Positions 16,659 through 25,677 of a DNA stretch of 64,000 bases are shown here, piece after piece. The position numbers were made by a program, and so were the translations under genes. Under the pieces are notes generated by a model. It had not been told where the DNA came from. It worked only from the letters and a program-made list of their open reading frames with translations, and did not search any database. Within the stretch, counting starts at the first letter, position 1; each line of letters begins with the position of its first letter. This DNA is from CAVVGB01 sp963747715 (GTDB lineage Bacteria > Actinomycetota > Thermoleophilia > Gaiellales > Gaiellaceae): the NCBI GenBank assembly GCA_963747715.1, contig CAVVGB010000009.1, positions 62,001 through 126,000 on the forward strand, given 5' to 3'.

Positions 16659-17755
16659 CAGAGCTTGAGCACTGCGCGCGCGACCTCGCCCTCGTTCATC
16701 GCTGCGAACGCGTCGTTGACGTCGTCGAGCTCGTACGTACGCGACACGAGCTTGTCGAGCGGAAGGCGGCCGTCCATGAAGAGGTCGAGCAGAAGCGGCA
16801 TGTCCACGTGGGGGCGGCAGGAGCCGTAGAAGCTTCCCGTGACGATCTTCTCGTCGCGCGGCAGGCTCGGGCCCGGCAGGTTCGCCTCGGCCCCGACTGG
16901 CGGAATGCCGATGCAGACGATCATTCCCCCGCGCCGCGTCGACTCGTAGGCCTGCGTGACGACGCCGGGATAGCCGGCCGAGTCGAACGCGTAGTCGGCG
17001 CCGCGACCGTCCGTGAGCTCGCGCAGCACGGCGGCGGGGTCGTCGCTCTTCGGGTCGACCGCATGCGTGGCGCCCAGCTCGCGCGCGAGGTCACGCTTGT
17101 ACGGGACGGGGTCAATGGCGACGATGTCGCGGGCGCCGGCCAGCCCGGCTCCGAGGATCACGCTCAGTCCGACCCCGCCGGCGCCGAACACCGCGACGGT
17201 GCTGCCGGGCTCGACGCGCGCGCGGTTGATCGCCGCGCCCACGCCGGTCATGACGGCGCAACCGACGAGCGCTGCGACGTCGAGTGGGGCGTCGTCGCGG
17301 ATGCGAACGCAGCACTCCTCCGGAACGATGCAGCTCTCCGCGAACGTGGAGAGGAAGGAGTAGTGGTAGAGCGGCGTACCGTTCCGCGACAGGCGCAGCG
17401 CTCCGCTCGGGAGCGTCCCCTCGAACATGCCTTCCATCGCGTGCTCGCAGAGCGACGGTCGTCCCTGGACGCAGTAGAAGCACGAGCCGCACGCCGGCAG
17501 CCACGACAGGACGACGTGCTCGCCTTCCGCCACCATCGAGACGCCTTCGCCGACCGCCTCGATGATCCCGGCCCCTTCGTGGCCGAGCACGGCAGGGAGT
17601 GGGTTCGGAGTCGCCCCGGAGACGACGTTCCAGTCGCTGTGGCACACACCGCTCGCGTGCAGGCGGACGACAACCTCGCCTGCACCCGGGTCGGCGAGCT
17701 CGACGTCCTCGACCGCCAAGGGCTCGTTGACGGCTTCGAGGATCGCGGCCCGCAT
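16658..17755 (-). CDS. Zinc-dependent alcohol dehydrogenase, class III-like
   Basis: 365-aa medium-chain dehydrogenase. Catalytic zinc ligands are in ASGVCHSDW, LGHEGAG and the later GCAVMTG; the four structural-zinc cysteines are in ACGSCFYCVQGRPSLC. The NAD(H) Rossmann motif is FGAGGVGLSVILGA, followed by Asp (VAIDPVP), indicating NAD preference. The protein resembles the long-chain/aryl and NDMA-type alcohol dehydrogenases. The start ATG is 7 nt after a TAGAAT -10 box. First gene of the operon with fae-like, enolase-superfamily, amidohydrolase and dehydratase genes; divergent from a second alcohol dehydrogenase 28 bp away. Confidence 0.92.
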   Translation of the reverse strand: MRAAILEAVNEPLAVEDVELADPGAGEVVVRLHASGVCHSDWNVVSGATPNPLPAVLGHEGAGIIEAVGEGVSMVAEGEHVVLSWLPACGSCFYCVQGRPSLCEHAMEGMFEGTLPSGALRLSRNGTPLYHYSFLSTFAESCIVPEECCVRIRDDAPLDVAALVGCAVMTGVGAAINRARVEPGSTVAVFGAGGVGLSVILGAGLAGARDIVAIDPVPYKRDLARELGATHAVDPKSDDPAAVLRELTDGRGADYAFDSAGYPGVVTQAYESTRRGGMIVCIGIPPVGAEANLPGPSLPRDEKIVTGSFYGSCRPHVDMPLLLDLFMDGRLPLDKLVSRTYELDDVNDAFAAMNEGEVARAVLKL

Positions 17756-17762
17756 GCGGTCG

Positions 17763-17776
17763 ATTCTAAGTAGGCT
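17763..17776. promoter_or_regulatory. Back-to-back leaderless promoters of two alcohol dehydrogenase genes
   Basis: Minus-strand TAGAAT (17763-17768) lies 7 nt before ATG 17755, and plus-strand TAGGCT (17771-17776) lies 7 nt before GTG 17784. The two start codons are only 28 bp apart, so both -10 boxes and any regulator site must overlap; the two genes can hardly be transcribed simultaneously. Confidence 0.6.
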
Positions 17777-17783
17777 CGCCCGC

Positions 17784-18885
17784 GTGAAGACGAAGGCAGC
17801 CGTCCTCTGGCGCACGCGCGAGCCCGTCGACATTCGCGAGATCGAGCTTGCTCCGCCGAAGGCCGGAGAGGTGCTGGTCGAGATGGCCGCCTGCGGCGTG
17901 TGTGCAAGCGACGTGCACGTGGTCGACGGCGATCTCCCGGAGCCGCTGCCGATCGTCCTCGGCCACGAAGCGGCGGGGGTCGTCCGCGAAGTGGGGGACG
18001 GGGTCGAGCGCCTGAAGGCTGGCGACCACGTCGTGCTCGCGCTCGTTCCCTCGTGCGGCCGTTGCCGTCCGTGCCGCGAAGGCCGGCGCAACTTCTGCGA
18101 GCTCGGCGGCCGGATGGCGGCGACTGGGACGCTCGCGGACGGGACCAGTCGGCTGAGCGCCGACGGCGAGGAGCTGCACCACTTCAACTCGGTCTCGTCG
18201 CTCGCCGGGCACGCCGTCGTCCCAGAGTCCGTCGCCGTTCCCATCCGCCGCGACGTCCCGCTCGACGTCGCTGCGCTCTTCGGCTGCGCGGTCATCACCG
18301 GTTTCGGCGCGGTCGTGAACACGGCGAAGGTGCAGGCCGGGTCGAGCGTCGCCGTGTGGGGGTGCGGCGGCGTCGGCCTCAACTGCATCCAGGCCGCTCG
18401 CATCGCGGGCGCCTCGACGATCGTCGCGGTCGACGTCAACGCGGAGAAGCTCGAGGCCGCGGAGCGCGTGGGAGCCACGGTGCTCGTCGACGCGCACCAG
18501 GAGGATCCCGTCGAGGCCGTGCGCGCGGCGACGCGACGGGCTGGGCGTCGACTACGCCTTCGAGGCGATCGGACGCGAGCCGTCCGTCAACCAGGCGTGG
18601 GACGCGGCGCGCGCGGGCGGGACGGTCGTCGTCGTCGGGATGATCCCGAAGGGCCAGTCGCTCACGATCGACCCCTGGCACTTCATCTACGAGAAGACGC
18701 TCAAGGGCTGCTTCCTCGGCTCCGCCCGGATCGCCGTCGACATCCCGCGCCTCGCCGACCTGTACGCGGACGGGCGGCTCGAGCTCGACGAGCTCGTCAC
18801 CCGTCGCCTGACGCTCGACGAGCTACCGGAAGCGCTCGACCAGCTGCGCGCCGGCGAAGGGATTCGTCAGGTGGTTGTGTTCTGA
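17784..18885 (+). CDS. Zinc-dependent alcohol dehydrogenase (one frameshift)
   Basis: Second medium-chain Zn alcohol dehydrogenase, about 366 aa. Zinc sites: AACGVCASDVHV, LGHEAAG, and the structural cluster SCGRCRPCREGRRNFC. Rossmann motif WGCGGVGLNCIQAA with VAVDVN (NAD). Near 18528-18536 the frame shifts by +1 in GCGACGCGACGGG; the C-terminal part GLGVDYAFEAIG...FIYEKTLKGCFLGSARIAVD continues in the next frame to 18885. Only this gene of the region is on the plus strand, divergent from its paralogue. Its 3' end overlaps the ABC ATPase gene by 19 bp. Confidence 0.85.
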
Positions 18886-20926
18886 AGCTGGCGCAGCTCG
18901 TCGATCGGGATGTGGCAGCGCATGTAGTGCCCCGGACTCACTTCCTTGAGCGGCGGGTCCTCCTGCTCGCAGATCGTGCCCCACTTGCGCGGGCAGCGCG
19001 TATGGAAGACGCAGCCGGACGGCGGGTTGGCCGCGCTCGGGATCTCGCCCTCCAGTCTGATGCGCGCGCGCTTTCTCGCCGTCGATCGCGGGCACCGCCG
19101 AGAGGAGCGCCTCGGTGTACGGGTGGTGCGGAGGCTGGAACACGGCCTCCGCAGGGCCGAGCTCCATGAGCCGTCCGAGGTAGAGGACCGCGATGCGGTC
19201 CGACAGGTAGCGCACGACGCCGAGGTCGTGGGAGATGAAGAGGTACGTGACGCCTTTCTCTCTCTGCAGGTCGGCCAGCAGGTTGAGGATGGCCGCCTGG
19301 ACGGAGACGTCGAGCGCCGACGTCGGCTCGTCGCAGACGACCACGCGCGGCTCGCCCGCGAAGGCTCGCGCGATCGCGACGCGCTGCTTGAGCCCGCCCG
19401 AAAGCTGCGCGGGGCGGGCGCCGAGCAGGCGTAGGTCGAAGCGAACGGAATGCGCGAGGTCGCGCAGGCGCGTCTCACGCTCCTGTCCCGTTGTCCCGAG
19501 CAGCTTCGTGAGTGCGCGGGCAATCGTCCGGCGCGCGGAGAAGCGCCGGTTGAGCGCCGCGTCGGGGTTCTGGAAGACGATCTGGATCGCGCGCACCTGC
19601 TCGTGGTCACGGCCTCCGAGCTCGGACGCGAGCGGCTCGCCGTCGAGCTCGACGACCGAGCCGGCGTCGGGCTGAGTCAGGCCGAGGAGGAGCCGCGCGA
19701 GCGTCGTCTTGCCGCTGCCCGACTCGCCGACGAGGCCGAGCGTCTCGCCCTGGCGGATCGCGAACGAGATGTCCTCGAGCGCGCGGATCTCGACGCCTTC
19801 CTGCTTGAACGTCTTGCGCATGGACTGCGCCTGCGAGGACGACGGGAGCCTCGGTCGGGCGCGAAGCTGCGACTGGGCCGCGTGGGGTGGCGTCGTGCGC
19901 GGCACCTCGTGAGCGCGCTGCCAGAAGTGGCAGCGGCTCGCCTGTCCGCCGCCGACGGGATGGAAGGGCGGCTCTTCCTGACCGCAGATCTCCTGGGCGA
20001 GACCGCAGCGGTCGACGAAGACGCAGGCGGGAAGGGGAGCGCCGAGACCCGGCAGGAAGCCTGGGATCGTGTCGAGGCGATCACGGTCCTTCCTGAGTCC
20101 CGCGCGCGGGATGCAGCGGAGGAGGCCGACCGTGTACGGGTGGCGCGGATCCTCGAAGACCCGTTGCGCCGGCCCTTCCTCGACGAGCCTGCCCGCGTAG
20201 AGGACGCCGACGTGCTCGCACATCTTCGCGATGACCGCGAGGTTGTGGCTGATGAAGAGGACGCTCGTGCCGAACTCGTGCCTGAGCGCGTTCACGAGGT
20301 CGAGCACCTCCGCTTCGACGGTCGCGTCGAGGCCGGTCGTCGGCTCGTCGAGGATGAGCAGCGTCGGATCCTTGGCGAGCGCCATCGCGATGACGACGCG
20401 CTGCTGCATTCCGCCGGAGAGCTGATGCGGAAAGCGGCGGGCGACCCGCGCCGGATCTGAGATCTGCACCTTGCCCAGGATCTCGCCCGTACGCGCTCTC
20501 GCCTCGTGCTTGGCGAGGCCGAGGATCCCGAAGACCTCCGCCACCTGGTCGCCGATGCGCATCGACGGGTTCAGGGCCGTGCTCGGGTTCTGGTAGACCA
20601 TCGAGACGGTCGAGGCGCGCAACCTCCGCACGTCGGCAGCGTTCATGCCGAGCAGGTCGCGGCCGGCAACCTTGATCTCTCCGCTGGTCACACGTCCGTT
20701 GCGCGGGAGGTAGCGCATGATCGCGTAGGCGGCCGTGGACTTCCCGCAGCCGGATTCGCCGACGAGCCCGTACGCCTCTCCGCGTGGGATGGAAAGCGAG
20801 ATGCCTCTCAGCACGGGGCGGTCGATGCCGCGCACCCGATACACCGCGTGCACATCGGTCAACTCGAGCGCGGGCGCGTCGGTGACGATCGAAGCTTGCG
20901 GGATCGGATTGCGGCAGCGCGCTCAT
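18867..20926 (-). CDS. Fused dipeptide/oligopeptide ABC transporter ATPase (DppD-DppF type, frameshifted)
   Basis: A single chain of about 685 aa carries two complete OppD/OppF ATPase modules. Module 1: Walker A GLVGESGCGKST, signature LSGGMQQRVV, Walker B LLILDEPTTGLDATV, and the oligopeptide C-terminal Cys tail (CVFVDRCGLAQEIC). Module 2: GLVGESGSGKTT, LSGGLKQRVAIARAF, VVCDEPTSALDVSV, with a second tail CVFHTRCPRKWGTIC. Frame breaks occur near 20890 (start MSALPQSDPAS to IVTDAPALELTD) and in a GC repeat near 19056-19066; both are +1. The ATG overlaps the DppC stop (ATGA). Dpp ATPases are normally two separate proteins. Confidence 0.82.
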
Positions 20927-21834
20927 CGTTCGAAGACGTGCGTGATGCCGTCGGCGATCAGGTTCACTCCCACGACGAGCGTCGCGATGGCGAGGGCGGG
21001 GAAGAGTGTGGGCCACCAGTAGCCGGCGCTGATGAGGCCGTAGTGCTCGGAGATCTGCAGGCCCCAGTCGGGCGCAGGCGGCTGGATGCCGAATCCGAGG
21101 AAGGAGAGCGTGGCGATGGCGAAGATGGCATAGCCGAGCCGGACGGTGAACTCGACCAGGATCGGCGCCGCGACGTTGGGAAGGATCTCAGCGAACATGA
21201 TGTAGGGAGCGCGCTCGCTGCGCAGCCGGGCGGCCGCGACATAGTCGAGCTCTCGCTCGGACAGTACGGCGGCGCGCACCGTGCGAGCGATGATCGGCGC
21301 GAACACGATGCCGATCACGAGGATCACCGTCACCCGTGAGGCCCCCAGCGCCACCAGAGAGAGCAGTCCGAGGATGACGATCGGAAGCGCGAGGAAGGCG
21401 TCGACCAGCCGCATGACGACGTCGTCGACGAGGCCGCGAAAGTATCCCGTGAGGAGGCCGAGGGCGGTCCCCAGGGCCGTGCCGAGCAGCGTGGCGAGCG
21501 GCGCGACGACGAGGATGTCGCGGGCGCCCGCGAGGACGCGCGAGAAGACGTCGCGCCCGAGGCTGTCGGTTCCGAACCAATGCTCGCCGGATGGAGCCTG
21601 GAGCTTGGCGAGGATGTCCGTGGTGAATGGGCTCTCGGGCGCGATGGCGCGGCCAAAGATCGCGCAGAAGATCCAGAAGCCGACCAGCAGGCTGCCTGCG
21701 AGGAACGTCTTGGAGCGAACGAGAAGCCGAAGACGCTCTCGCCGAGCCATGGCAGCCTCGTCGGGCGAAGCCGCGGCCACCTCGGTGACGGGCGGGCGTT
21801 CGGCGAGCAGGACCTGTTCTTCGGGAGTGCTCAC
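20923..21834 (-). CDS. Dipeptide/oligopeptide ABC transporter permease, DppC type
   Basis: 303-aa inner-membrane permease with six predicted helices; the first follows MARRERLRLLVRSKTF. The N-terminal OppC domain ends in the periplasmic HWFGTDSLGRDVFSRVLAGAR, the diagnostic DppC/OppC motif. The EAA cytoplasmic loop that contacts the ATPase is YVAAARLRSERAPYIMFAEIL. Intact. Its GTG overlaps the end of dppB by 4 nt and its stop overlaps the ATPase start, so stoichiometric translation is likely. Confidence 0.93.
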   Translation of the reverse strand: MSTPEEQVLLAERPPVTEVAAASPDEAAMARRERLRLLVRSKTFLAGSLLVGFWIFCAIFGRAIAPESPFTTDILAKLQAPSGEHWFGTDSLGRDVFSRVLAGARDILVVAPLATLLGTALGTALGLLTGYFRGLVDDVVMRLVDAFLALPIVILGLLSLVALGASRVTVILVIGIVFAPIIARTVRAAVLSERELDYVAAARLRSERAPYIMFAEILPNVAAPILVEFTVRLGYAIFAIATLSFLGFGIQPPAPDWGLQISEHYGLISAGYWWPTLFPALAIATLVVGVNLIADGITHVFER

Positions 21835-22790
21835 GGTTCCGTCGCCAGGCGAATGCGTGGGTTGAGGAGCGAGTAGATGATGTCCGCGAGCAGCGTCGCC
21901 AGGAGGTAGACGATCCCCACCACGAGGACGGCGCTCTGCAGAAGCGGGAAGTCCTTCTGCTGCGCTGCTCGGAAGATCACCTGCCCGATCCCCTGGTAGG
22001 CGAAGATGAGCTCGATCACGACGAGGCCGCCGATCAGGTAGCCGGTCTGTGTTGCGATGACGGCGATCGTTGGGAGCAGCGAGTTGCGCAGCACGTGTCG
22101 GCGCAGGACGGCTCGCCTAGGCAGCCCTTTCAGCGTCGCCGTGCGGGTGAAGTCCGCGTCGAGCGCCTCGATCGTCCCGGCGCGCGCCATGCGCGCGATG
22201 TAGCCGAAGAGGACGAAGACGAGGCAGAGGGCGGGGAGAAGGAGGTACTTGATCTCGGTGAAGATGCTCGCGCCTGCGGGCGCCTGTGCAGTCACGGGGA
22301 GAACGTCGAGCCAGAGGGCGAAGATGACGATGAGGAGCACGGCCCAAACGAACTCTGGGACCACCGTCGCCGAGAGACCGCCGACCGAGATGAAACGATC
22401 GCGGAAGCGTCCCTCGTTCAAGGCCGCCATGACCCCGCCGAGGATCGCGAGCGGCACGACGAGCAGGAAGGCCAGCAAGGCGAGCTTGGCTGAGTTCTGG
22501 AGGGCGGGCCCCACGATGTCGCTCACCGGTCGCCGCTGGGCGTAGGACTCGCCCAGGTCTCCCTGGACGACGCCCCCGATCCAGTCCACATACTGGACGA
22601 CGACGCTCCGATCGGTTCCGAGCTCTTCGTTGAGCACGTCGACGGCCGCCTGGTCGGCGAAAGGACCGAGGATGCGCCGCGCAACGTCGCCTGGGAGAAC
22701 CGAAGCGCTGAAGAAGACGATGACGCTCAGCAGCCAGAGCGTGACGACCGCAAGCGCGAATCGCTTGGCGAGGAACGCTCCGATCGTCAG
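21831..22790 (-). CDS. Dipeptide/oligopeptide ABC transporter permease, DppB type
   Basis: Permease of about 319 aa, partner of DppC. The frame encodes the expected first transmembrane helix (FALAVVTLWLLSVIVFF) upstream of 22637, so the true start must be close to 22790, but only CTG or ATC codons occur there; a GGGGAGG Shine-Dalgarno precedes them. Either a non-AUG start is used, or a lost or gained base has hidden a TTG or GTG. Later motifs are GDLGESYAQRRPVSDIV, the EAA loop DFTRTATLKGLPRRAVLRRHVLRN, and the C-terminal ADIIYSLLNPRIRL typical of DppB. Confidence 0.88.
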   Translation of the reverse strand: MTIGAFLAKRFALAVVTLWLLSVIVFFSASVLPGDVARRILGPFADQAAVDVLNEELGTDRSVVVQYVDWIGGVVQGDLGESYAQRRPVSDIVGPALQNSAKLALLAFLLVVPLAILGGVMAALNEGRFRDRFISVGGLSATVVPEFVWAVLLIVIFALWLDVLPVTAQAPAGASIFTEIKYLLLPALCLVFVLFGYIARMARAGTIEALDADFTRTATLKGLPRRAVLRRHVLRNSLLPTIAVIATQTGYLIGGLVVIELIFAYQGIGQVIFRAAQQKDFPLLQSAVLVVGIVYLLATLLADIIYSLLNPRIRLATEP

Positions 22791-22811
22791 ACCTCCCCGG
22801 CTAGTTGGCTG

Positions 22812-24500
22812 CTAACTCGTGAAGCCTGCCTGGTTCACGTCGAAGTGGCCCATGCCGGTGACCTCGACACCGGCGACGCTCTTCTTCATCGCGCCGAGAT
22901 GGAAGTAGAAGTAGGGGATCACCAGCGGGGTCTCGTCGAGGAGAAGCTCCTCGATCTGGCGGGCAATGCCACGCTGCGAATCGACGTCGAGAGCCGCGAC
23001 GTACTGCGCCACGAGGTCGTCGTACTGAGTGTTCCTGAAGTGGGCCGAGTTCCACGTCCCCTTGCTCTGGAGCGGCGCGCCCAAGAAGACGTTCGGGACT
23101 CCGCGATGTCCATAGTCCGTGATCCCGAAGGTCGAGTCGAGCCAGGGCGAGTTGCCGTAGGTGAAGTCACCGTAGTAGGTGGTTGGATCGGTGATGTTGA
23201 GCTTGATCGTGATCCCGGCCTGCGCGGCCGCATCCTGGATGAGCTGCGCCAGCTGCGGGATCTCGAAGCCGTCCCAGGTACGTAGCTCGAGCCCGGAGGG
23301 GATGGTCACCCCCGAGTCTGCGATGAGCTGCTTCGCCTGCTCGATGTCCTGCTCCCGCTGCGCCACGTCTGTATCGGTCGACGGGAAGACGGGCGCGAAA
23401 GGATTGTCGTTGCCGAGGTCCGCCTTTCCGTCGAACAGTCCGTCGACGAGCTCCTGCCGGTTGAGGAGAAGTCCCATCGCCTGACGGACGCGCTTGTCGG
23501 TGAACGGCTCCTTGTCGTTCCGCATGTGGATCTGACGGTGCTGCGACGCTCGGACCTCGATGACCGTCACGTTGGGATCGGTGAGAAGCGCCTGTCCGCC
23601 CGCGACGGAGAAGTTCGAGAGGATGTCGATCTCGTCCCCCTGCATGGCGAGGACGCGCGCCTGCTCCTCGGCGTAAAAGCGGACTTCGCTGCGGTCGGCA
23701 TTCGGCTGGCGGTTCGGGTCCCAGTAGTCGGGGTTCTTCACGTAGGTGACGCCTTGCTCGGGCGTGTACTTCTCGAGCTTCCACGGGCCCGTCCCGATGA
23801 ACGTCTTGTCCCAGCCGCCGTCGAAGTCGGCGGGGAGGATGATCGCGTTGTAGTTGTCGGAGCTGACCAGGTACGGGAAGTTCCCGTTGGGCGCATCGAG
23901 AGTGAACTGGACGGTCGTGTCGTCGACGGCTTCGGCGGCTCCCTTTGAAAGGACACCTCCAAAGGCGGACAGGGCGTTCGAGCCCACGTCCGGATCAGAC
24001 AGGCGGTTCATGGTCGCGGCGACGTCTTCCGCAGTGAGCGGACGACCATCGTGGAACGTAACGCCCTGCCGGACCTTGAACGTCCAAATGGAACCGTCTT
24101 CATTGGGCTCCCAGCTCTCGGCGAGACGCGGCTGGAGCTCGAGCTTTTCATCCGACCAGGTCAGGTATTCGCCGGACTGCCCGAGGACGGCGAGGCCGCC
24201 TTCGTCACCGACCGCGATCGGGTCGAGCTCCGCCGCCGGCGCGATGATGCCGGTGCGAAGCGTGCCGCCCGGCCGGACGTCGGCGTTCTGCTCCCCAGTG
24301 CCGGTCGCCGCGCCTTCGTCGTCCCCGCCGCACGCGCTGATCAGGAAGGAGAGCATCGGGATCGACATGCCGACGACGGTCCCGCGGCGGACGAACTCTC
24401 GCCGTGTGAGACGGCCCGAGGCGAATTCGTCGATGAGGTGATTCTCGAGCTCGCTGCTCGACCCCCGAATGGCGTCTACACGGCGCTGAGAGTCGTCCAT
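22812..24500 (-). CDS. Dipeptide/oligopeptide ABC transporter substrate-binding lipoprotein
   Basis: 562-aa extracytoplasmic solute-binding protein, family 5. The N-terminus has a twin-arginine-like signal (TRREFVRRGTVVG) followed by a lipobox LISAC, predicting Tat export and lipid anchoring. SBP_bac_5 hallmarks include VRQGVTFHDGRPLTAEDV, GTGPWKLEKYTPEQG and the C-terminal ETPLVIPYFYF. The start was placed at ATG 24500 because AAGGAG lies at correct spacing; an upstream in-frame start is less likely. Ligands of this family range from peptides to nickel, opines and amines; here the neighbouring methyltransferase and lyase genes hint at a modified amino acid. Confidence 0.92.
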   Translation of the reverse strand: MDDSQRRVDAIRGSSSELENHLIDEFASGRLTRREFVRRGTVVGMSIPMLSFLISACGGDDEGAATGTGEQNADVRPGGTLRTGIIAPAAELDPIAVGDEGGLAVLGQSGEYLTWSDEKLELQPRLAESWEPNEDGSIWTFKVRQGVTFHDGRPLTAEDVAATMNRLSDPDVGSNALSAFGGVLSKGAAEAVDDTTVQFTLDAPNGNFPYLVSSDNYNAIILPADFDGGWDKTFIGTGPWKLEKYTPEQGVTYVKNPDYWDPNRQPNADRSEVRFYAEEQARVLAMQGDEIDILSNFSVAGGQALLTDPNVTVIEVRASQHRQIHMRNDKEPFTDKRVRQAMGLLLNRQELVDGLFDGKADLGNDNPFAPVFPSTDTDVAQREQDIEQAKQLIADSGVTIPSGLELRTWDGFEIPQLAQLIQDAAAQAGITIKLNITDPTTYYGDFTYGNSPWLDSTFGITDYGHRGVPNVFLGAPLQSKGTWNSAHFRNTQYDDLVAQYVAALDVDSQRGIARQIEELLLDETPLVIPYFYFHLGAMKKSVAGVEVTGMGHFDVNQAGFTS

Positions 24501-24609
24501 TTCACACTCCTTTTGGCTGGTCACGGGCCGTTATCGCACGGTTGGGCATCGGAGTCAACGTCCCTTTCGACGGGTCGAGGGCCGCATGGTTGGCCGCATC
24601 CGTGCCTCG

Positions 24610-25659
24610 CTAGAGCCTCTCCGCAAAATCTCGGTTCGAGCCCTTCAGGCTCGGATCGCTTCCGAAGTACGCATGCTTGGACATGTCGGCGGAGTACCGG
24701 CTCGCCGGAGGCGTCCGGCCGAGGGCCTCGGCGAAGCTCCGAAGCAGGTGGGGCGAGTTACCGCAGCAGATACCCAAGTACTTGACGCCGAGGGCGTCGG
24801 CCTCGCGCGCGAACTCGGCCATCTCGTAGCGGTTGCACTGGAAGCGCTCGAGCGCCGTCGGGAACGGCATCCCGCCCGGGATGCAGTCGCACTCGTCGTC
24901 GCGGAGCGACTGGAAGGTCGGTTCGTCCTCGTGCGTCCTGTACGGCACGGGCAGAGCTGCGACGTGACAGCTGACGCGCTCGCGCATCGACGCGAGGAAG
25001 GGCAGCATGGTCTGCGGCCCGCGGATGCAGTTGAGGCCGACGACGTCTGCACCGTCCTCCTCGAGAAGAGCGCACGCCTCTGCGGGTGTGTGCCCATCCC
25101 TGGTCAGCGGCTCGCGGTGAAGCGCCATCGTGATGACGGCCGGGAGGCCGGCAGCCTTGATCTCGGCGAGCGCGAGCTGCGCCTCGCCGACGTGCGAGAA
25201 GGTCTCGGCGATGACGTAGTCGACCCCGGCCTCGGCCGCCCAGCCGACCTGTTCCTCGAACATGGCCCGAGCGGTTGCCTTCGAGCTCTCGTCATCGGCG
25301 TCGTAGACGTTGGTGTTGCAGATGTCGCCGGCGAAGAGCGAGCGGCTCTCGAACGCCACGTCCTTCGCAATCGCGAGCGCCTGCCGGTTGATGTCCTCGA
25401 GCAGGTGCTCCTTGCCGATGATCCGCATCTTCTCGCGGTGCGCGTAGTACGTGAAGGCCTCGACGACGTCCGAGCCGGCGTGCACGAACTCGCGGTGCAG
25501 CTGGGTGACGAGCTCCGGATGCTCGAGCACGACCTCGGGAACGAAGGCGCCCGCCTGCAGGTAGCCACGCCGCTCGAATTCGAACAGGTAGCCCTCGGCG
25601 CAGATGACGTTTCCGTCCTCGAGCCGCTCGAGGAGACCGTCCTTCTCCCGCGTCGCCAT
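24610..25659 (-). CDS. Homocysteine S-methyltransferase family protein
   Basis: 349-aa zinc-dependent methyltransferase of the betaine/S-methylmethionine-homocysteine type. The single TIM barrel shows zinc cysteines in VGLNCIRGP and in YLGICCGNSPHLLR; N-terminal GDGNVICAEGYLFEFERRGYL corresponds to the substrate-entry region. The likely reaction moves a methyl group from an onium donor such as betaine or S-methylmethionine to a thiol. ATG 25659 is 8 nt after TAGACT, so it may have its own leaderless promoter although it lies only 18 nt after the lyase-like gene. Confidence 0.87.
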   Translation of the reverse strand: MATREKDGLLERLEDGNVICAEGYLFEFERRGYLQAGAFVPEVVLEHPELVTQLHREFVHAGSDVVEAFTYYAHREKMRIIGKEHLLEDINRQALAIAKDVAFESRSLFAGDICNTNVYDADDESSKATARAMFEEQVGWAAEAGVDYVIAETFSHVGEAQLALAEIKAAGLPAVITMALHREPLTRDGHTPAEACALLEEDGADVVGLNCIRGPQTMLPFLASMRERVSCHVAALPVPYRTHEDEPTFQSLRDDECDCIPGGMPFPTALERFQCNRYEMAEFAREADALGVKYLGICCGNSPHLLRSFAEALGRTPPASRYSADMSKHAYFGSDPSLKGSNRDFAERL

Positions 25660-25667
25660 CGGGGCGA

Positions 25668-25673
25668 AGTCTA
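25668..25673 (-). promoter_or_regulatory. -10 box TAGACT before homocysteine methyltransferase gene
   Basis: TAGACT on the minus strand ends 8 nt before ATG 25659. It overlaps the stop region of the upstream gene, so an internal promoter within the operon is possible. Confidence 0.45.
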
Positions 25674-25677
25674 GGCG

